Assembly: GCF_001641755.2 (NCBI RefSeq)
Contig: NZ_LRFG02000002.1
Coordinates: 558,001-622,000 of the forward strand
DNA from: Microbulbifer flavimaris
GTDB lineage: Bacteria; Pseudomonadota; Gammaproteobacteria; Pseudomonadales; Cellvibrionaceae
Length of the DNA: 64,000 nt
Direction of reading: 5' to 3'
Position 1 is the first letter of the stretch. Every line of letters begins with the position of its first letter. The position numbers and the translations under genes are program-made. Of this stretch, positions 17,497 to 26,384 are shown piece after piece. The notes below the pieces were generated by a model. That model had not been told where the DNA came from. It worked only from the letters and a program-made list of their open reading frames with translations, and ran no database searches.

Positions 17497-19281
17497 TCAG
17501 AAGGCAATATCCGGTGGCGGTGCCACTCGCAGCACCTCCGCCACCGTGGTGATGCCGGCAGCGACCTTTCTGGCACCGGAAAGGCGCAGACTGTTCATTC
17601 CCTCGCGCATCGCCTGGCGGCGCACCCCCTGCAGATCGCAGTCCGCTGTCACCAGTCCCTGGATCGACTCGGTGAATGGCAGTATCTCGTAAATCCCCTG
17701 GCGGCCGCGGTAACCGGTGTTGCGGCATTCGAGACAGCCCTCCGGGCGGTACACCACCCCGGGCTTGGGCGCTTTCCAGGGCTTGGTCAGGGCCTGCCAG
17801 TCGTCATCGCTGACACTGTCGGGCTGCTTGCAGGCCGGGCACAGGGTGCGCACCAGGCGCTGGGCCATCACGCCGAGTACGGAGGATTTCAGCAGGTAAT
17901 GGGGTAACCCGAGATCCAGCAGGCGAGTCACCGCGGTGGGCGCATCGTTGGTATGCAGTGTGGAAATCACCAGGTGACCGGTGAGCGCTGCCTGCACGGC
18001 CATCTGGGCCGTTTCCAGGTCGCGGATCTCCCCCACCATGATGATGTCCGGGTCCTGTCGCATCAGCGTGCGGATACCGGCAGCGAAATCGAGACCGATA
18101 GCGTGGTGTACCTGGGTCTGGTTGAAGCTTTCCTCCACCATCTCAATCGGGTCTTCGATGGTGGAGACATTCACTTCGCTGGTGGCCAGCTGCTTCAGCC
18201 CCGTGTAGAGCGTGGTGGTTTTACCGGAACCAGTGGGACCGGTCACCAGCACGATGCCGTTGGGCCGGCCCAGCATCGTCTGCCAGCGGGCCAGGTCCTC
18301 GCCACCGAGACCCAGGTCGCTATAGGAGCGCGCCAGCACCTCCGGATCAAAGATCCGCATCACCAGCTTCTCTCCGAACGCAGTGGGCAGGGTGGAGAGA
18401 CGCAGCTCCACCTCGCGACCGTCCGGGCGCTTGGTCTTGATGCGCCCGTCCTGCGGTTTGCGCTTTTCCGCCACGTTCATGCGCCCGAGAATCTTCAGGC
18501 GGCTGGTAACGGCGGCATTCACCTGGTCCGGCAGGTCGTGGATGGGGTGCAGCACGCCGTCGATGCGGAAGCGGATGCGGGCCACTTCCCGCCGCGGCTC
18601 GATATGGATATCACTGGCACGCTGGTCGAAGGCGTGCTGTAACAGCCAGTCGACGATATTGACGATATGCTGGTCATTGGCCTCCGGGTCCTTGAGACTG
18701 CCCAGCTCCAGCAGCTGTTCGAAGTTGCCACTGGAGGAGCTGCCCTTGAGACCGCTGGCGCCGGAGATGGACTTGGCCAGGGAATAGAATTCGACGCAGT
18801 AGCGCTGGATGTCCGCCGGGTCCGCCACCACCCGCTGCACCGAGCGGCCGCTGGTATGCTCCAGCTGCTCCTCCCAGCCGTGGGTAAACGGCTGCGCCGT
18901 GGCCACCAGCAGGGTGTCCTTGCTGGCCTCGACGCAGAGAATCTGGTGGCGCTTGGCAAACTGGAAGCTCATCACCTCGGTAATGGCCGCCACGTTTACC
19001 TTCAGTGGATCGATATGAAACAGGCGGTGTGAAGCGCTATCCGCCAGCCACTGGGTCAGGGTCTCGCTGTCCAGGAGCCGCCCGGGTGACTTCAGGTTCT
19101 CCAGTTCGCTGCTGGCGATATAGGAAAGCGGGTGCATCTGTGCCTGCTCGGCGGTGCGCGGCGTGCCGATCAGCCGGTTGGCATCGGTGCGGCTCACATA
19201 GCCCTCGGCCACCAGGTCCTCGAGCAACCCCGCCAGATCCAGCAACCTGTCCGCCAATTTGCTTACCGCCATAGGAAACAC
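17497..19281 (-). CDS. GspE/PilB-family secretion or pilus assembly ATPase
   Basis: A hexameric ATPase of the type II secretion / type IV pilus family. An N-terminal MshEN-like region (about 50-170) is followed by the catalytic core. The core has Walker A GPTGSGKTTT (348-357), an Asp box near 373-380, Walker B PDIIMVGEIRD (411-421), a His box HLVISTLHTND (436-446), and a tetracysteine zinc motif (C481, C484, C516, C519). All catalytic elements are present. A GTG at 19281 or ATG at 19272 could start it; neither has a strong ribosome site. No pseudopilin, secretin or platform gene is nearby, so it is physically an orphan. Whether it serves T2SS or pili cannot be told here. Confidence 0.88.
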   Translation of the reverse strand: MFPMAVSKLADRLLDLAGLLEDLVAEGYVSRTDANRLIGTPRTAEQAQMHPLSYIASSELENLKSPGRLLDSETLTQWLADSASHRLFHIDPLKVNVAAITEVMSFQFAKRHQILCVEASKDTLLVATAQPFTHGWEEQLEHTSGRSVQRVVADPADIQRYCVEFYSLAKSISGASGLKGSSSSGNFEQLLELGSLKDPEANDQHIVNIVDWLLQHAFDQRASDIHIEPRREVARIRFRIDGVLHPIHDLPDQVNAAVTSRLKILGRMNVAEKRKPQDGRIKTKRPDGREVELRLSTLPTAFGEKLVMRIFDPEVLARSYSDLGLGGEDLARWQTMLGRPNGIVLVTGPTGSGKTTTLYTGLKQLATSEVNVSTIEDPIEMVEESFNQTQVHHAIGLDFAAGIRTLMRQDPDIIMVGEIRDLETAQMAVQAALTGHLVISTLHTNDAPTAVTRLLDLGLPHYLLKSSVLGVMAQRLVRTLCPACKQPDSVSDDDWQALTKPWKAPKPGVVYRPEGCLECRNTGYRGRQGIYEILPFTESIQGLVTADCDLQGVRRQAMREGMNSLRLSGARKVAAGITTVAEVLRVAPPPDIAF

Positions 19282-19457
19282 CCATCTTCTATTCTTTTGC
19301 TTGGAAGCCCCGGGTTTGCCTTACCCCGGGCGAAGCCGACGGGGCATTGTAGCCCCTATGGCGGCACACAGCAGTGCAATCTGTCCACCGGTTACCGTGA
19401 TCACCACCGTTTAAGGTACCATGCGCGCCATCCCGATCCCGAGCCAAGGAGCTGACC

Positions 19458-20135
19458 ATGGCCCTGACCAACATTGCCAACCTGTTTGGCCGCTCTCCGA
19501 TCAAACCGATCAAAGAGCATATGGCGACCGCCCACGAGGCCTCCGCCGACCTGGTTCCCTTCTTCGAGGCCCTGATTCAGGGCGATCTGGCCAAGGCCGA
19601 GGAAATTCAGAAACGTATTTCCGCCGCCGAAAACCGTGCCGACGATATCAAGCGCGACCTGCGCCTGCACCTGCCGGACAGCCTGTTTATGCCGGTATCC
19701 CGCTCCGACCTGCTGGAGCTGCTGCACGCCCAGGACAAGATTGCCAACACCGCGCAGGATATCGCCGGCCTGTCCATCGGTCGCAAGATGGAGATCCCCG
19801 CCAAGCTGCACAACCAGATGGCCACCTTCGTCGAGAGTGCCGTCGTTACCTCCGCCCAGGCACTGCGGGCCATCAATGAACTGGACGAGCTGCTGGAATC
19901 CGGCTTCGCTGGCCGCGAAGTGGACATCACCCAGCGCATGACCGAGGAGCTGGACGACCTGGAGCGCAAGTCCGACAAGCTTGAGGTGGAAATTCGTGCC
20001 GCACTGTTCGAGATCGAGAAAGACCTGCCGCCGGTGGATGTGATCTTCCTCTACCGGGTCATCGAGTGGATCGGCGACCTGGCGGACTGCGCCCACGGCG
20101 TAGGCAACCGACTGCAGTTACTACTGGCGCGATAA
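19458..20135 (+). CDS. DUF47 (PhoU-like) phosphate transport accessory protein
   Basis: A 225-aa all-helical protein of the TIGR00153/DUF47 family, distantly related to PhoU. The opening SPIKPIKEHMATAHEASADLVPFFEAL and the later metal-binding-type helices (E..AD.IK.DLR, ELDDLERKSDKLEVEIR) are characteristic. Members are usually encoded right upstream of a Pit phosphate permease and are thought to modulate it. The same arrangement is seen here, with 12 bp to pitA. AGGAG lies 6 nt before the ATG. Its direct biochemical role is not established. Confidence 0.9.
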   Translation: MALTNIANLFGRSPIKPIKEHMATAHEASADLVPFFEALIQGDLAKAEEIQKRISAAENRADDIKRDLRLHLPDSLFMPVSRSDLLELLHAQDKIANTAQDIAGLSIGRKMEIPAKLHNQMATFVESAVVTSAQALRAINELDELLESGFAGREVDITQRMTEELDDLERKSDKLEVEIRAALFEIEKDLPPVDVIFLYRVIEWIGDLADCAHGVGNRLQLLLAR

Positions 20136-20147
20136 GGGGGAAGTACG

Positions 20148-21422
20148 ATGGAGATTATCAGTCAGTACGGGCATATCTTCCTGATCATGGCCTGTGTATT
20201 CGGCTTTTTTATGGCCTGGGGCGTGGGCGCCAACGATGTCGCCAACGCCATGGGCACGTCAGTGGGCTCCCGCGCCCTGACCGTCAAGCAGGCGATCCTG
20301 ATCGCCATGATCTTCGAGTTTGCCGGCGCCTACCTGGCTGGCGGCGAGGTGACCTCCACCATCCGCAAGGGCATCATCGACTCGGAAATATTCTCCACGC
20401 AGCCTGAACTGCTGGTATACGGCATGCTGTCGGCGCTACTGGCCGCCGGCACCTGGCTGTTGATCGCCAGCATCCTCGGCTGGCCGGTCTCCACCACCCA
20501 CTCCATCGTTGGTGCCATCGTCGGTTTCTCCGCCGTAGGTATCTCCGTCGACGCGGTGGCCTGGGGCAAAGTGGGCAGCATCGTCGCCAGCTGGGTAGTA
20601 TCCCCCGTTCTGGCCGGCACCATCTCCTTCCTGTTGTTCCGCAGTGTGCAGCGGCTGATCCTCAACACAGAGGATCCTTTCGCCAACGCCAAGCGCTACA
20701 TCCCCTTCTACATGTTCGCGGTGGGCTGGATGATCGCCATGGTCACCCTGACCAAGGGCCTCAAGCATGTGTTCAAGGACGCCAATATCCAGCTGAACTT
20801 CCTCCAGGATGCCGGCATCGCCGCCATTGCCGGCCTGGGCGTGATGGGGATCGGCATCGTGATGCTGAAGCGCGTCAAGCGCGATCCCAGCCGGGAGAAG
20901 GACAACCGCTTCTACAACGTGGAGCGGGTCTTCGCCATCCTGATGGTCTTCACTGCCTGCGCCATGGCTTTTGCCCACGGTTCCAACGATGTAGCCAACG
21001 CCGTCGGCCCGCTGGCGGCGGTGGTGAACACCGTACAGATGGGGGCCGTCACCGCCAAAGCCACCATGCCGTCCTGGATCCTGCTGCTGGGTGGTGCCGG
21101 TATTGTGGTGGGTCTCGCCACATACGGCTTCAAGGTCATGGCGACCATCGGCCGCAAGATCACCGAGCTGACGCCGAGTCGCGGTTTTGCCGCCGAGCTG
21201 GGCGCGGCGGCCACCGTTGTACTGGCCTCCGGCACCGGCCTGCCAATCTCCACCACCCACACCCTGGTCGGTGCGGTGCTGGGTGTAGGCCTGGCGCGGG
21301 GTATCGGCGCGCTGAACCTGCGCATGATAACCACCATCGCCGCATCCTGGGTGGTTACCCTGCCCGCCGGCGCCGGTCTCGCCATCCTGTTTTTCTTCTT
21401 CTTCAAGGGCATCTTCGGCTAG
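20148..21422 (+). CDS. pit: Low-affinity inorganic phosphate transporter (Pit family)
   Basis: An inner-membrane phosphate permease that imports metal-phosphate complexes with protons. The duplicated PiT signature is present as GANDVANAMGTSVGSRA (near residues 26-42) and GSNDVANAVGPLAA (about 283-296). Around ten hydrophobic segments flank a long middle loop. Both repeats also carry the downstream GWPVSTTHSIVGA and GLPISTTHTLVGA motifs. At 424 aa it is full length. It follows the DUF47 gene by 12 bp with a GGGGGAAG ribosome site, and a strong terminator ends the pair. Confidence 0.94.
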   Translation: MEIISQYGHIFLIMACVFGFFMAWGVGANDVANAMGTSVGSRALTVKQAILIAMIFEFAGAYLAGGEVTSTIRKGIIDSEIFSTQPELLVYGMLSALLAAGTWLLIASILGWPVSTTHSIVGAIVGFSAVGISVDAVAWGKVGSIVASWVVSPVLAGTISFLLFRSVQRLILNTEDPFANAKRYIPFYMFAVGWMIAMVTLTKGLKHVFKDANIQLNFLQDAGIAAIAGLGVMGIGIVMLKRVKRDPSREKDNRFYNVERVFAILMVFTACAMAFAHGSNDVANAVGPLAAVVNTVQMGAVTAKATMPSWILLLGGAGIVVGLATYGFKVMATIGRKITELTPSRGFAAELGAAATVVLASGTGLPISTTHTLVGAVLGVGLARGIGALNLRMITTIAASWVVTLPAGAGLAILFFFFFKGIFG

Positions 21423-21444
21423 CCGCCGACCCCGCAGCCCTGTT

Positions 21445-21488
21445 AAAAAGGGGGAGCGACGCCAGTGCGTCGCTCCCCCTTTTTTTTA
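21445..21488 (+). terminator. Strong intrinsic terminator after pit
   Basis: A 17-bp stem (21445-21461 with 21468-21484) around a CCAGTG loop, ending in a run of T. Confidence 0.93.
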
Positions 21489-21528
21489 CTCACTTTCCGG
21501 GACAGCCAAGACAGGACAGGAAATAGCC

Positions 21529-22326
21529 ATGCAACTGCCCATATTCCAGGCGGACGCTTTTACCAGTGCAGTTTTCGGCGGCAACCCCGCGGCGCTGGTG
21601 CCACTGGAGCAGTGGCCTGAGGATCAGCTACTGCAGCAAATCGCCGCCGAGAACAATCTGTCCGAGACAGCATTCGCCGTAAAGGTGGACGGCGGATTCG
21701 AGCTGCGCTGGTTTACCCCCGTAGCGGAAGTGCCGCTGTGTGGCCACGCAACCCTCGCCGCAGCGCACCTGCTGTGGACCGAGCGAGGTTATCCAGCGGA
21801 TGCGATTCACTTCTTCACCCAAAGCGGGCCTCTGGTTGCCAGGCGCGAGGGCAACCTCATTGCCCTGGATTTTCCGGCACAGGCACTGCGGGCAGTGGAC
21901 GTGGAGTCGCCCTTTGCCGAGCCTTTTGGCGCAGCCCCCTGTGAAGCCTTCGCCGAGAATACCGACGGCGGCAAGCTGCTGCTGGTTTTTGCCGACACGG
22001 CGACAGTGGCCGATCTGCGCCCGGACTTCCGCGGCGTGGCGGCCCTGCCCCATCAGGGCGTGATCTGTACAGCGCACGGAGAGGACTGCGACTTTGTCAG
22101 CCGTTTTTTTGCCCCCAATGTGGGCATCGACGAGGACCCGGTGACCGGCTCCGCCCACACGCTCCTCACCCCGTTCTGGGCCGGTCGCCTTGGAAAAAAA
22201 GTGATGCGGGCGAGGCAGATCTCGGCCCGTGGGGGAGAACTGGAATGCGAACTGCGGGAGGATCGGGTCATTCTGCGGGGCGCGGCGGTCACCTACCTCC
22301 GCGGCGAAATTGTCATTGCGCGCTGA
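21529..22326 (+). CDS. PhzF-family isomerase/epimerase-like protein
   Basis: A 265-aa member of the PhzF superfamily, a duplicated diaminopimelate-epimerase fold. The N-terminus PIFQADAFTSAVFGGNPAALV, the conserved catalytic glutamate E46 in NNLSETAF, PLCGHATLAAAHLL and, in the second half, GIDEDPVTGSAHTLL all match the family. Real PhzF acts in phenazine synthesis, but no phenazine genes are present. Like the many other family members it probably acts on an unknown small metabolite. An AGGAA site precedes the ATG. It is monocistronic, since the next gene is on the other strand. Confidence 0.9.
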   Translation: MQLPIFQADAFTSAVFGGNPAALVPLEQWPEDQLLQQIAAENNLSETAFAVKVDGGFELRWFTPVAEVPLCGHATLAAAHLLWTERGYPADAIHFFTQSGPLVARREGNLIALDFPAQALRAVDVESPFAEPFGAAPCEAFAENTDGGKLLLVFADTATVADLRPDFRGVAALPHQGVICTAHGEDCDFVSRFFAPNVGIDEDPVTGSAHTLLTPFWAGRLGKKVMRARQISARGGELECELREDRVILRGAAVTYLRGEIVIAR

Positions 22327-22335
22327 CGTGAGCGG

Positions 22336-22791
22336 TTACCAGTAGTGATAGTGAAGCCGCTCCTCCTTGTGTGGCCCGGCGATGGTCCAGATCAATTCGA
22401 TTTCACTACCGTGTAGCAACAGGTCCGCGGTGTAGCGATCGCGCCCGCACAGGTGCGGTGCCACCTGTCGCAGGCCGTGCGCGGTCACCGGTTCCAGTTC
22501 AAACAGCAGCACCGGCTCCTCGCGTCGCTGATGTTCCAGCCGCACACGGTGCTCCAATCGGCCCCAGCGATAGCGATTGCGCATCGGCAGTTTCAGGCCA
22601 TCACTGCGGGTAAACTGCGCTGCTTCATCAAACAGCAGCAGCTCACCACAGCGTGACACCTCGACCTGGCCGCGCCCGTGTCCACGCCAGTCGGTTCCCG
22701 AGCCGGCACCATTGCTGGCGGTGAAGCTGAGTTCCGTGATTTTTGCAAGGCGAAACCATAACGCCTCGATGACTTTACGTTGATCAACCAC
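22336..22791 (-). CDS. DUF6314 family protein
   Basis: A 151-aa protein that looks like the DUF6314 family. It has a GSGTDWRGHGRGQVEVS segment, FTRSDGLKLPMRNRYRWGRLE, an ELEPVTAHGLRQVAPHLCGRDRY segment interrupted by little else, and the typical ending W.I.GPHKEERLHYHYW. The short predicted strands suggest a small beta-barrel. Function is unknown. The only in-frame start is GTG at 22791, with a poor ribosome site. It is divergent from the EamA transporter with just 13 bp between starts, so each promoter must lie inside the other gene or upstream. Family assignment is by motif recall. Confidence 0.7.
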   Translation of the reverse strand: MVDQRKVIEALWFRLAKITELSFTASNGAGSGTDWRGHGRGQVEVSRCGELLLFDEAAQFTRSDGLKLPMRNRYRWGRLEHRVRLEHQRREEPVLLFELEPVTAHGLRQVAPHLCGRDRYTADLLLHGSEIELIWTIAGPHKEERLHYHYW

Positions 22792-22804
22792 CGGTTAGGA
22801 AACC

Positions 22805-23692
22805 ATGTCGCTTCTGATTTTCGTCACTGTACTCTGGGCCTTTTCATTCAGCCTGATCGGTGTATATCTCGCCGGCCAGGTGGACAGTTATTTCGCCGTG
22901 CTGACCCGCATCGTGTTGGCGGGCCTGGTCTTTTTACCGCTGTTCCGCTGGCGCGGCTGTGACCGTCGCACGGCGCTGACGCTGGTGATTATCGGCGCCG
23001 TGCAGCTGGGGTTGATGTACCTCTTCTACTATCAATCTTTCCTGCTGCTGAGTGTACCCGAGGTTCTGCTGTTCACGATCTTCACCCCCGTGTATATCGC
23101 AGTTTTTTACGACCTGCTGGAGCGCCGCTTCTCGCCCTGGAACCTGGCCGTGGCCGCGCTTGCTGTGGCCGGAGCCGCAATCATTCGCTGGGACCAGCCC
23201 GCCGGCAGTTTCTGGCGCGGTTTTCTCATCGTCCAGGGGGCCAACATCTGCTTCGCCCTTGGCCAGGTTGCCTACAAACAGTTTATGCAGCGCCGCCCCG
23301 GCCTGCAGGCCCATACAGCTTTTGCCTGGTTCTACGTAGGGGCGGGCATTGTGGCCCTGTTGGCGTGGCTGCTTCTGGGTGAGCCTGACTACCCCAGCAC
23401 CGCCGTGCAGTGGACAGTACTCCTCTGGTTGGGGCTGGTCGCCTCGGGACTGGGCTACTACCTGTGGAACCAGGGCGCCACGCGTGTCTCGGCCGGCACC
23501 CTGGCAGCCATGAACAACGCCCTGATTCCGGCGGGGCTGCTGGTAAATCTGTTAATCTGGAACCGGGATGCAGACCTCGCGCGGCTCGGCGTGGGTGGCG
23601 CCATCATCGTCACTTCCGTGCTGTTGAGCGAATGGCGAGTCCGGCAAAACAAACCCGGGAATACACAATCGGCAGGGAATCCTCATGGCTGA
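22805..23692 (+). CDS. EamA (DMT superfamily) transporter
   Basis: An inner-membrane transporter with ten predicted helices in two EamA repeats (295 aa). The first repeat opens LLIFVTVLWAFSFSLIGVYL; the second starts near GFLIVQGANICFALGQVAYK and ends with RVSAGTLAAMNNALIPAGLLVN, typical of the family. The sequence resembles the YhbE-type carboxylate/amino acid/amine group. The substrate cannot be assigned. Its end overlaps the argE start by 8 nt, so it is co-translated with argE and may export or import a related metabolite; that link is inference. Confidence 0.87.
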   Translation: MSLLIFVTVLWAFSFSLIGVYLAGQVDSYFAVLTRIVLAGLVFLPLFRWRGCDRRTALTLVIIGAVQLGLMYLFYYQSFLLLSVPEVLLFTIFTPVYIAVFYDLLERRFSPWNLAVAALAVAGAAIIRWDQPAGSFWRGFLIVQGANICFALGQVAYKQFMQRRPGLQAHTAFAWFYVGAGIVALLAWLLLGEPDYPSTAVQWTVLLWLGLVASGLGYYLWNQGATRVSAGTLAAMNNALIPAGLLVNLLIWNRDADLARLGVGGAIIVTSVLLSEWRVRQNKPGNTQSAGNPHG

Positions 23693-24845
23693 CACGCTTC
23701 CATCTCTTAAGCAGCAACTGGCACAGTTGGTGGCGGCCCCCAGCGTCAGCGCCACCGATCCAAAGCTGGATATGGGCAACAGGGGTGTTGTGGAGCTGCT
23801 GGCGGCCTGGCTGGAAACCCTCGGCTTCAAGGTAGAACTGATACCTCTCCCGGACCAGCCCCACAAAGCCAACCTGATCGCCACGCTGTCCGCTGGCGGC
23901 CCCGCCGACGGTGGCCTGGTCCTAGCCGGACACACGGACACCGTGCCCTATGACGAGGGCCGCTGGAAGACAGACCCTTTCACCCTGGATGACCGGGATA
24001 ACCGCTTCTATGGTCTCGGCAGCACCGACATGAAGGGTTTTTTCCCCATCGCCATCGAGGCAGCCAGGAGCTTTATCGACAAGCCGCTGCGCCAGCCGCT
24101 CATCATTCTCGCTACCGCTGACGAAGAAACCTCCATGGCCGGCGCCCGCGCCCTGGTGAAAGCCGGTCGGCCAAAGGCCCGCTATGCGGTAGTTGGTGAG
24201 CCGACCGGGCTGAAACCCATCCATATGCACAAGGGCATGATGATGGAATCGGTGCGGATCACCGGCCAGGCCGGCCACTCCTCCAATCCGGCCCTGGGCG
24301 CCAATGCCCTCGAGGCCATGCACGAGGCGATTGGTACGCTATTGCGAGTGCGGGCGGAGTGGCAGGCCCAATACCGCAATCCCGGCTTCGCCGTGCCGGT
24401 GCCAACCATGAACCTGGGCTGTGTTCACGGCGGGGATAACCCCAACCGGATCTGCGGCCATACCGAGCTGCAGTTTGATGTGCGCCCCCTGCCCGGCATG
24501 CACCTGGACGATCTGCGCGCGGAGCTGGACCGGCGACTGCACGCCGCGATTCAGGATGAAAAACTGACGCTCGATTACGGGCCGATTTTTCTCGGCACCG
24601 AGGCTTTCGCACAAGACCGGGAGTCAGAACTGGTCAGGGCCGCCGAAAAGCTCACCGGCCACAGCGCCGAGAGCGTCGCCTTCGCCACCGAGGCGCCCTA
24701 TTTCAAGAGTATGGGCATGGATACGATCGTGCTGGGCCCGGGAGATATCGACCAGGCGCACCAGCCGGACGAGTACCTGGGGCAGGACAGGATCCAGCCA
24801 ATGGTGCGGGTACTGCAGGGATTAATCGCCAAGTTCTGCCTGTGA
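23685..24845 (+). CDS. argE: Acetylornithine deacetylase
   Basis: A zinc peptidase-fold enzyme (M20) that hydrolyses N-acetylornithine to ornithine in arginine synthesis. Metal-site motifs are LAGHTDTVPYD, GSTDMKGFF and ADEETSMAGAR (acid/base Glu pair), then AVVGEPTGLKPIHMHKG, with a final metal His expected in the C-terminal region. Length 386 aa agrees with E. coli ArgE (383). It overlaps the upstream transporter gene and is followed by argA 82 bp downstream, so two consecutive arginine genes share a direction. Succinyl-diaminopimelate desuccinylase is the main alternative, but the EPTGLKPIHMHKG segment is ArgE-like. Confidence 0.92.
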   Translation: MADTLPSLKQQLAQLVAAPSVSATDPKLDMGNRGVVELLAAWLETLGFKVELIPLPDQPHKANLIATLSAGGPADGGLVLAGHTDTVPYDEGRWKTDPFTLDDRDNRFYGLGSTDMKGFFPIAIEAARSFIDKPLRQPLIILATADEETSMAGARALVKAGRPKARYAVVGEPTGLKPIHMHKGMMMESVRITGQAGHSSNPALGANALEAMHEAIGTLLRVRAEWQAQYRNPGFAVPVPTMNLGCVHGGDNPNRICGHTELQFDVRPLPGMHLDDLRAELDRRLHAAIQDEKLTLDYGPIFLGTEAFAQDRESELVRAAEKLTGHSAESVAFATEAPYFKSMGMDTIVLGPGDIDQAHQPDEYLGQDRIQPMVRVLQGLIAKFCL

Positions 24846-24927
24846 GGATATAGTTTCCGGCTCGCACTTGCCCGAACCGGAATCGAGGAACCTCTGTTCC
24901 GGCCGGGTATCGATAAGGAAAATCAGA

Positions 24928-26232
24928 TTGAGCGACAATAAAGCCCCTTTACACTGGTTCCGACACGCCGCGCCCTACATCAATGACCTGCGCAGCCGCA
25001 CGCTGGTGATCGCTATTCCAGGCGATGCGCTGGAACACAGCAATTTTCGCAGCCTTATTCACGACATGGCCCTGCTGGCCAGCCTCGGGGTACGGCTGGT
25101 CGTTGTCCACGGTGCGCGCCCCCAGGTGAATCGTGCGCTGGCGGATCGACAGCTCGAGCAGCGCTTTCATGGTCGCAACCGGGTAACCGACCGCGAGACC
25201 CTGGAGGTCATCAAGGCCGCGGTGGGCAAGCTGCGTTTCGATATCGAGGCGGCTTTCTCCCAGGGGCTGCCGGACTCCCCCATGGCGCGCTCCGCGCTAA
25301 AAGTCATCTCTGGAAATTTCGTCACCGCCCGCCCGATCGGCGTGCTCGATGGGGTGGATCTCGGCTGGACCGGTCGTGTACGGCGAATGGAGGTCAACAC
25401 CATCCGCCGCACCCTGGATCAAGGAGGACTGGTGCTGCTGTCACCACTGGGAACCTCACTCACCGGGGAATCGTTTAACCTCAATTACCTGGATCTGGCC
25501 GCCGAAGCTGCGCGGACATTGCAGGCCGAAAAACTGGTGATTTTTCGCGAGTCGCCACAACTGCAAGTAAACGACGAGCCGGTGCAGGAACTGAGCCTGG
25601 TCCAGGCAGAGCAGGCCGTCGCCAGCACCGACAGCGACGCCCTGCGCTGTGCAATCCGCGCCTGCAATGCCGGTACTTCCCGCACACATTTACTCAGCTA
25701 CGCCCAGGACGGCGCTCTGGTACAGGAGCTCTTCAGCCGTGAGGGGACCGGGACCATGGTGTACCGGGATAGCTACGAAGTGGTGCGACGGGCGCGCATT
25801 ACCGATGTGGGTGGCATTCTCGGCTTGATCCGGCCGCTGGAAAAGCAGGGCATACTGGTGCGCCGCTCCAGGGAAAAGCTTGAGGCAGAAATCGAACATT
25901 TCACCCTCGTGGAAGTGGACGGCACACCGGTGGCCTGTGCCGCGCTTTACCCCATCTCCGATCCGCAGGGTACGACCGTTGCGGCGGAGATTGCCTGCGT
26001 TGCGATCCACCCGGACTTTCGTGGCGGCGGGCGCGGGGCCAAGCTGTTACACCATCTGACACGCCAGGCCAGTGTGCTGGGGATCCCCGAGCTGTATGTT
26101 CTAACCACCCAGGCGGAACACTGGTTTATTGAGCAGGGATTTGAGCAGGTGGCGGTGCCGGACCTGCCTGCGGCACGACAGTCTTTGTATAACATTCAGC
26201 GCAACTCCCGGGTTTTGCGCAAGGTCCTTTGA
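24928..26232 (+). CDS. argA: N-acetylglutamate synthase (amino-acid N-acetyltransferase)
   Basis: Catalyses the first step of arginine synthesis, acetyl-CoA plus glutamate to N-acetylglutamate, and is normally inhibited by arginine. It has an N-terminal amino-acid-kinase-like domain (residues about 1-280) and a C-terminal GNAT domain with IACVAIHPDFRGGGRGAKLL (acetyl-CoA loop). I chose TTG at 24928, giving 434 aa: AAGGA lies 8 nt upstream and the protein then begins, as in Pseudomonas, just before HWFRHAAPYIN. Longer in-frame starts from 24868 add residues with no counterpart. It lies downstream of argE. Confidence 0.93.
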   Translation: MSDNKAPLHWFRHAAPYINDLRSRTLVIAIPGDALEHSNFRSLIHDMALLASLGVRLVVVHGARPQVNRALADRQLEQRFHGRNRVTDRETLEVIKAAVGKLRFDIEAAFSQGLPDSPMARSALKVISGNFVTARPIGVLDGVDLGWTGRVRRMEVNTIRRTLDQGGLVLLSPLGTSLTGESFNLNYLDLAAEAARTLQAEKLVIFRESPQLQVNDEPVQELSLVQAEQAVASTDSDALRCAIRACNAGTSRTHLLSYAQDGALVQELFSREGTGTMVYRDSYEVVRRARITDVGGILGLIRPLEKQGILVRRSREKLEAEIEHFTLVEVDGTPVACAALYPISDPQGTTVAAEIACVAIHPDFRGGGRGAKLLHHLTRQASVLGIPELYVLTTQAEHWFIEQGFEQVAVPDLPAARQSLYNIQRNSRVLRKVL

Positions 26233-26384
26233 TTGGGCAACGCACTTGCCTCAACCCTCACGCAACGAAAGAAGCATCCTAATACACCCATAAATAACCA
26301 GACTATTTGCGAAATCATCCCGCCAGCGGCAGTTTTTTGTTAAGCTGTCGCACCTGTTTTACTCACCTTGCCGGATGAATTGTT

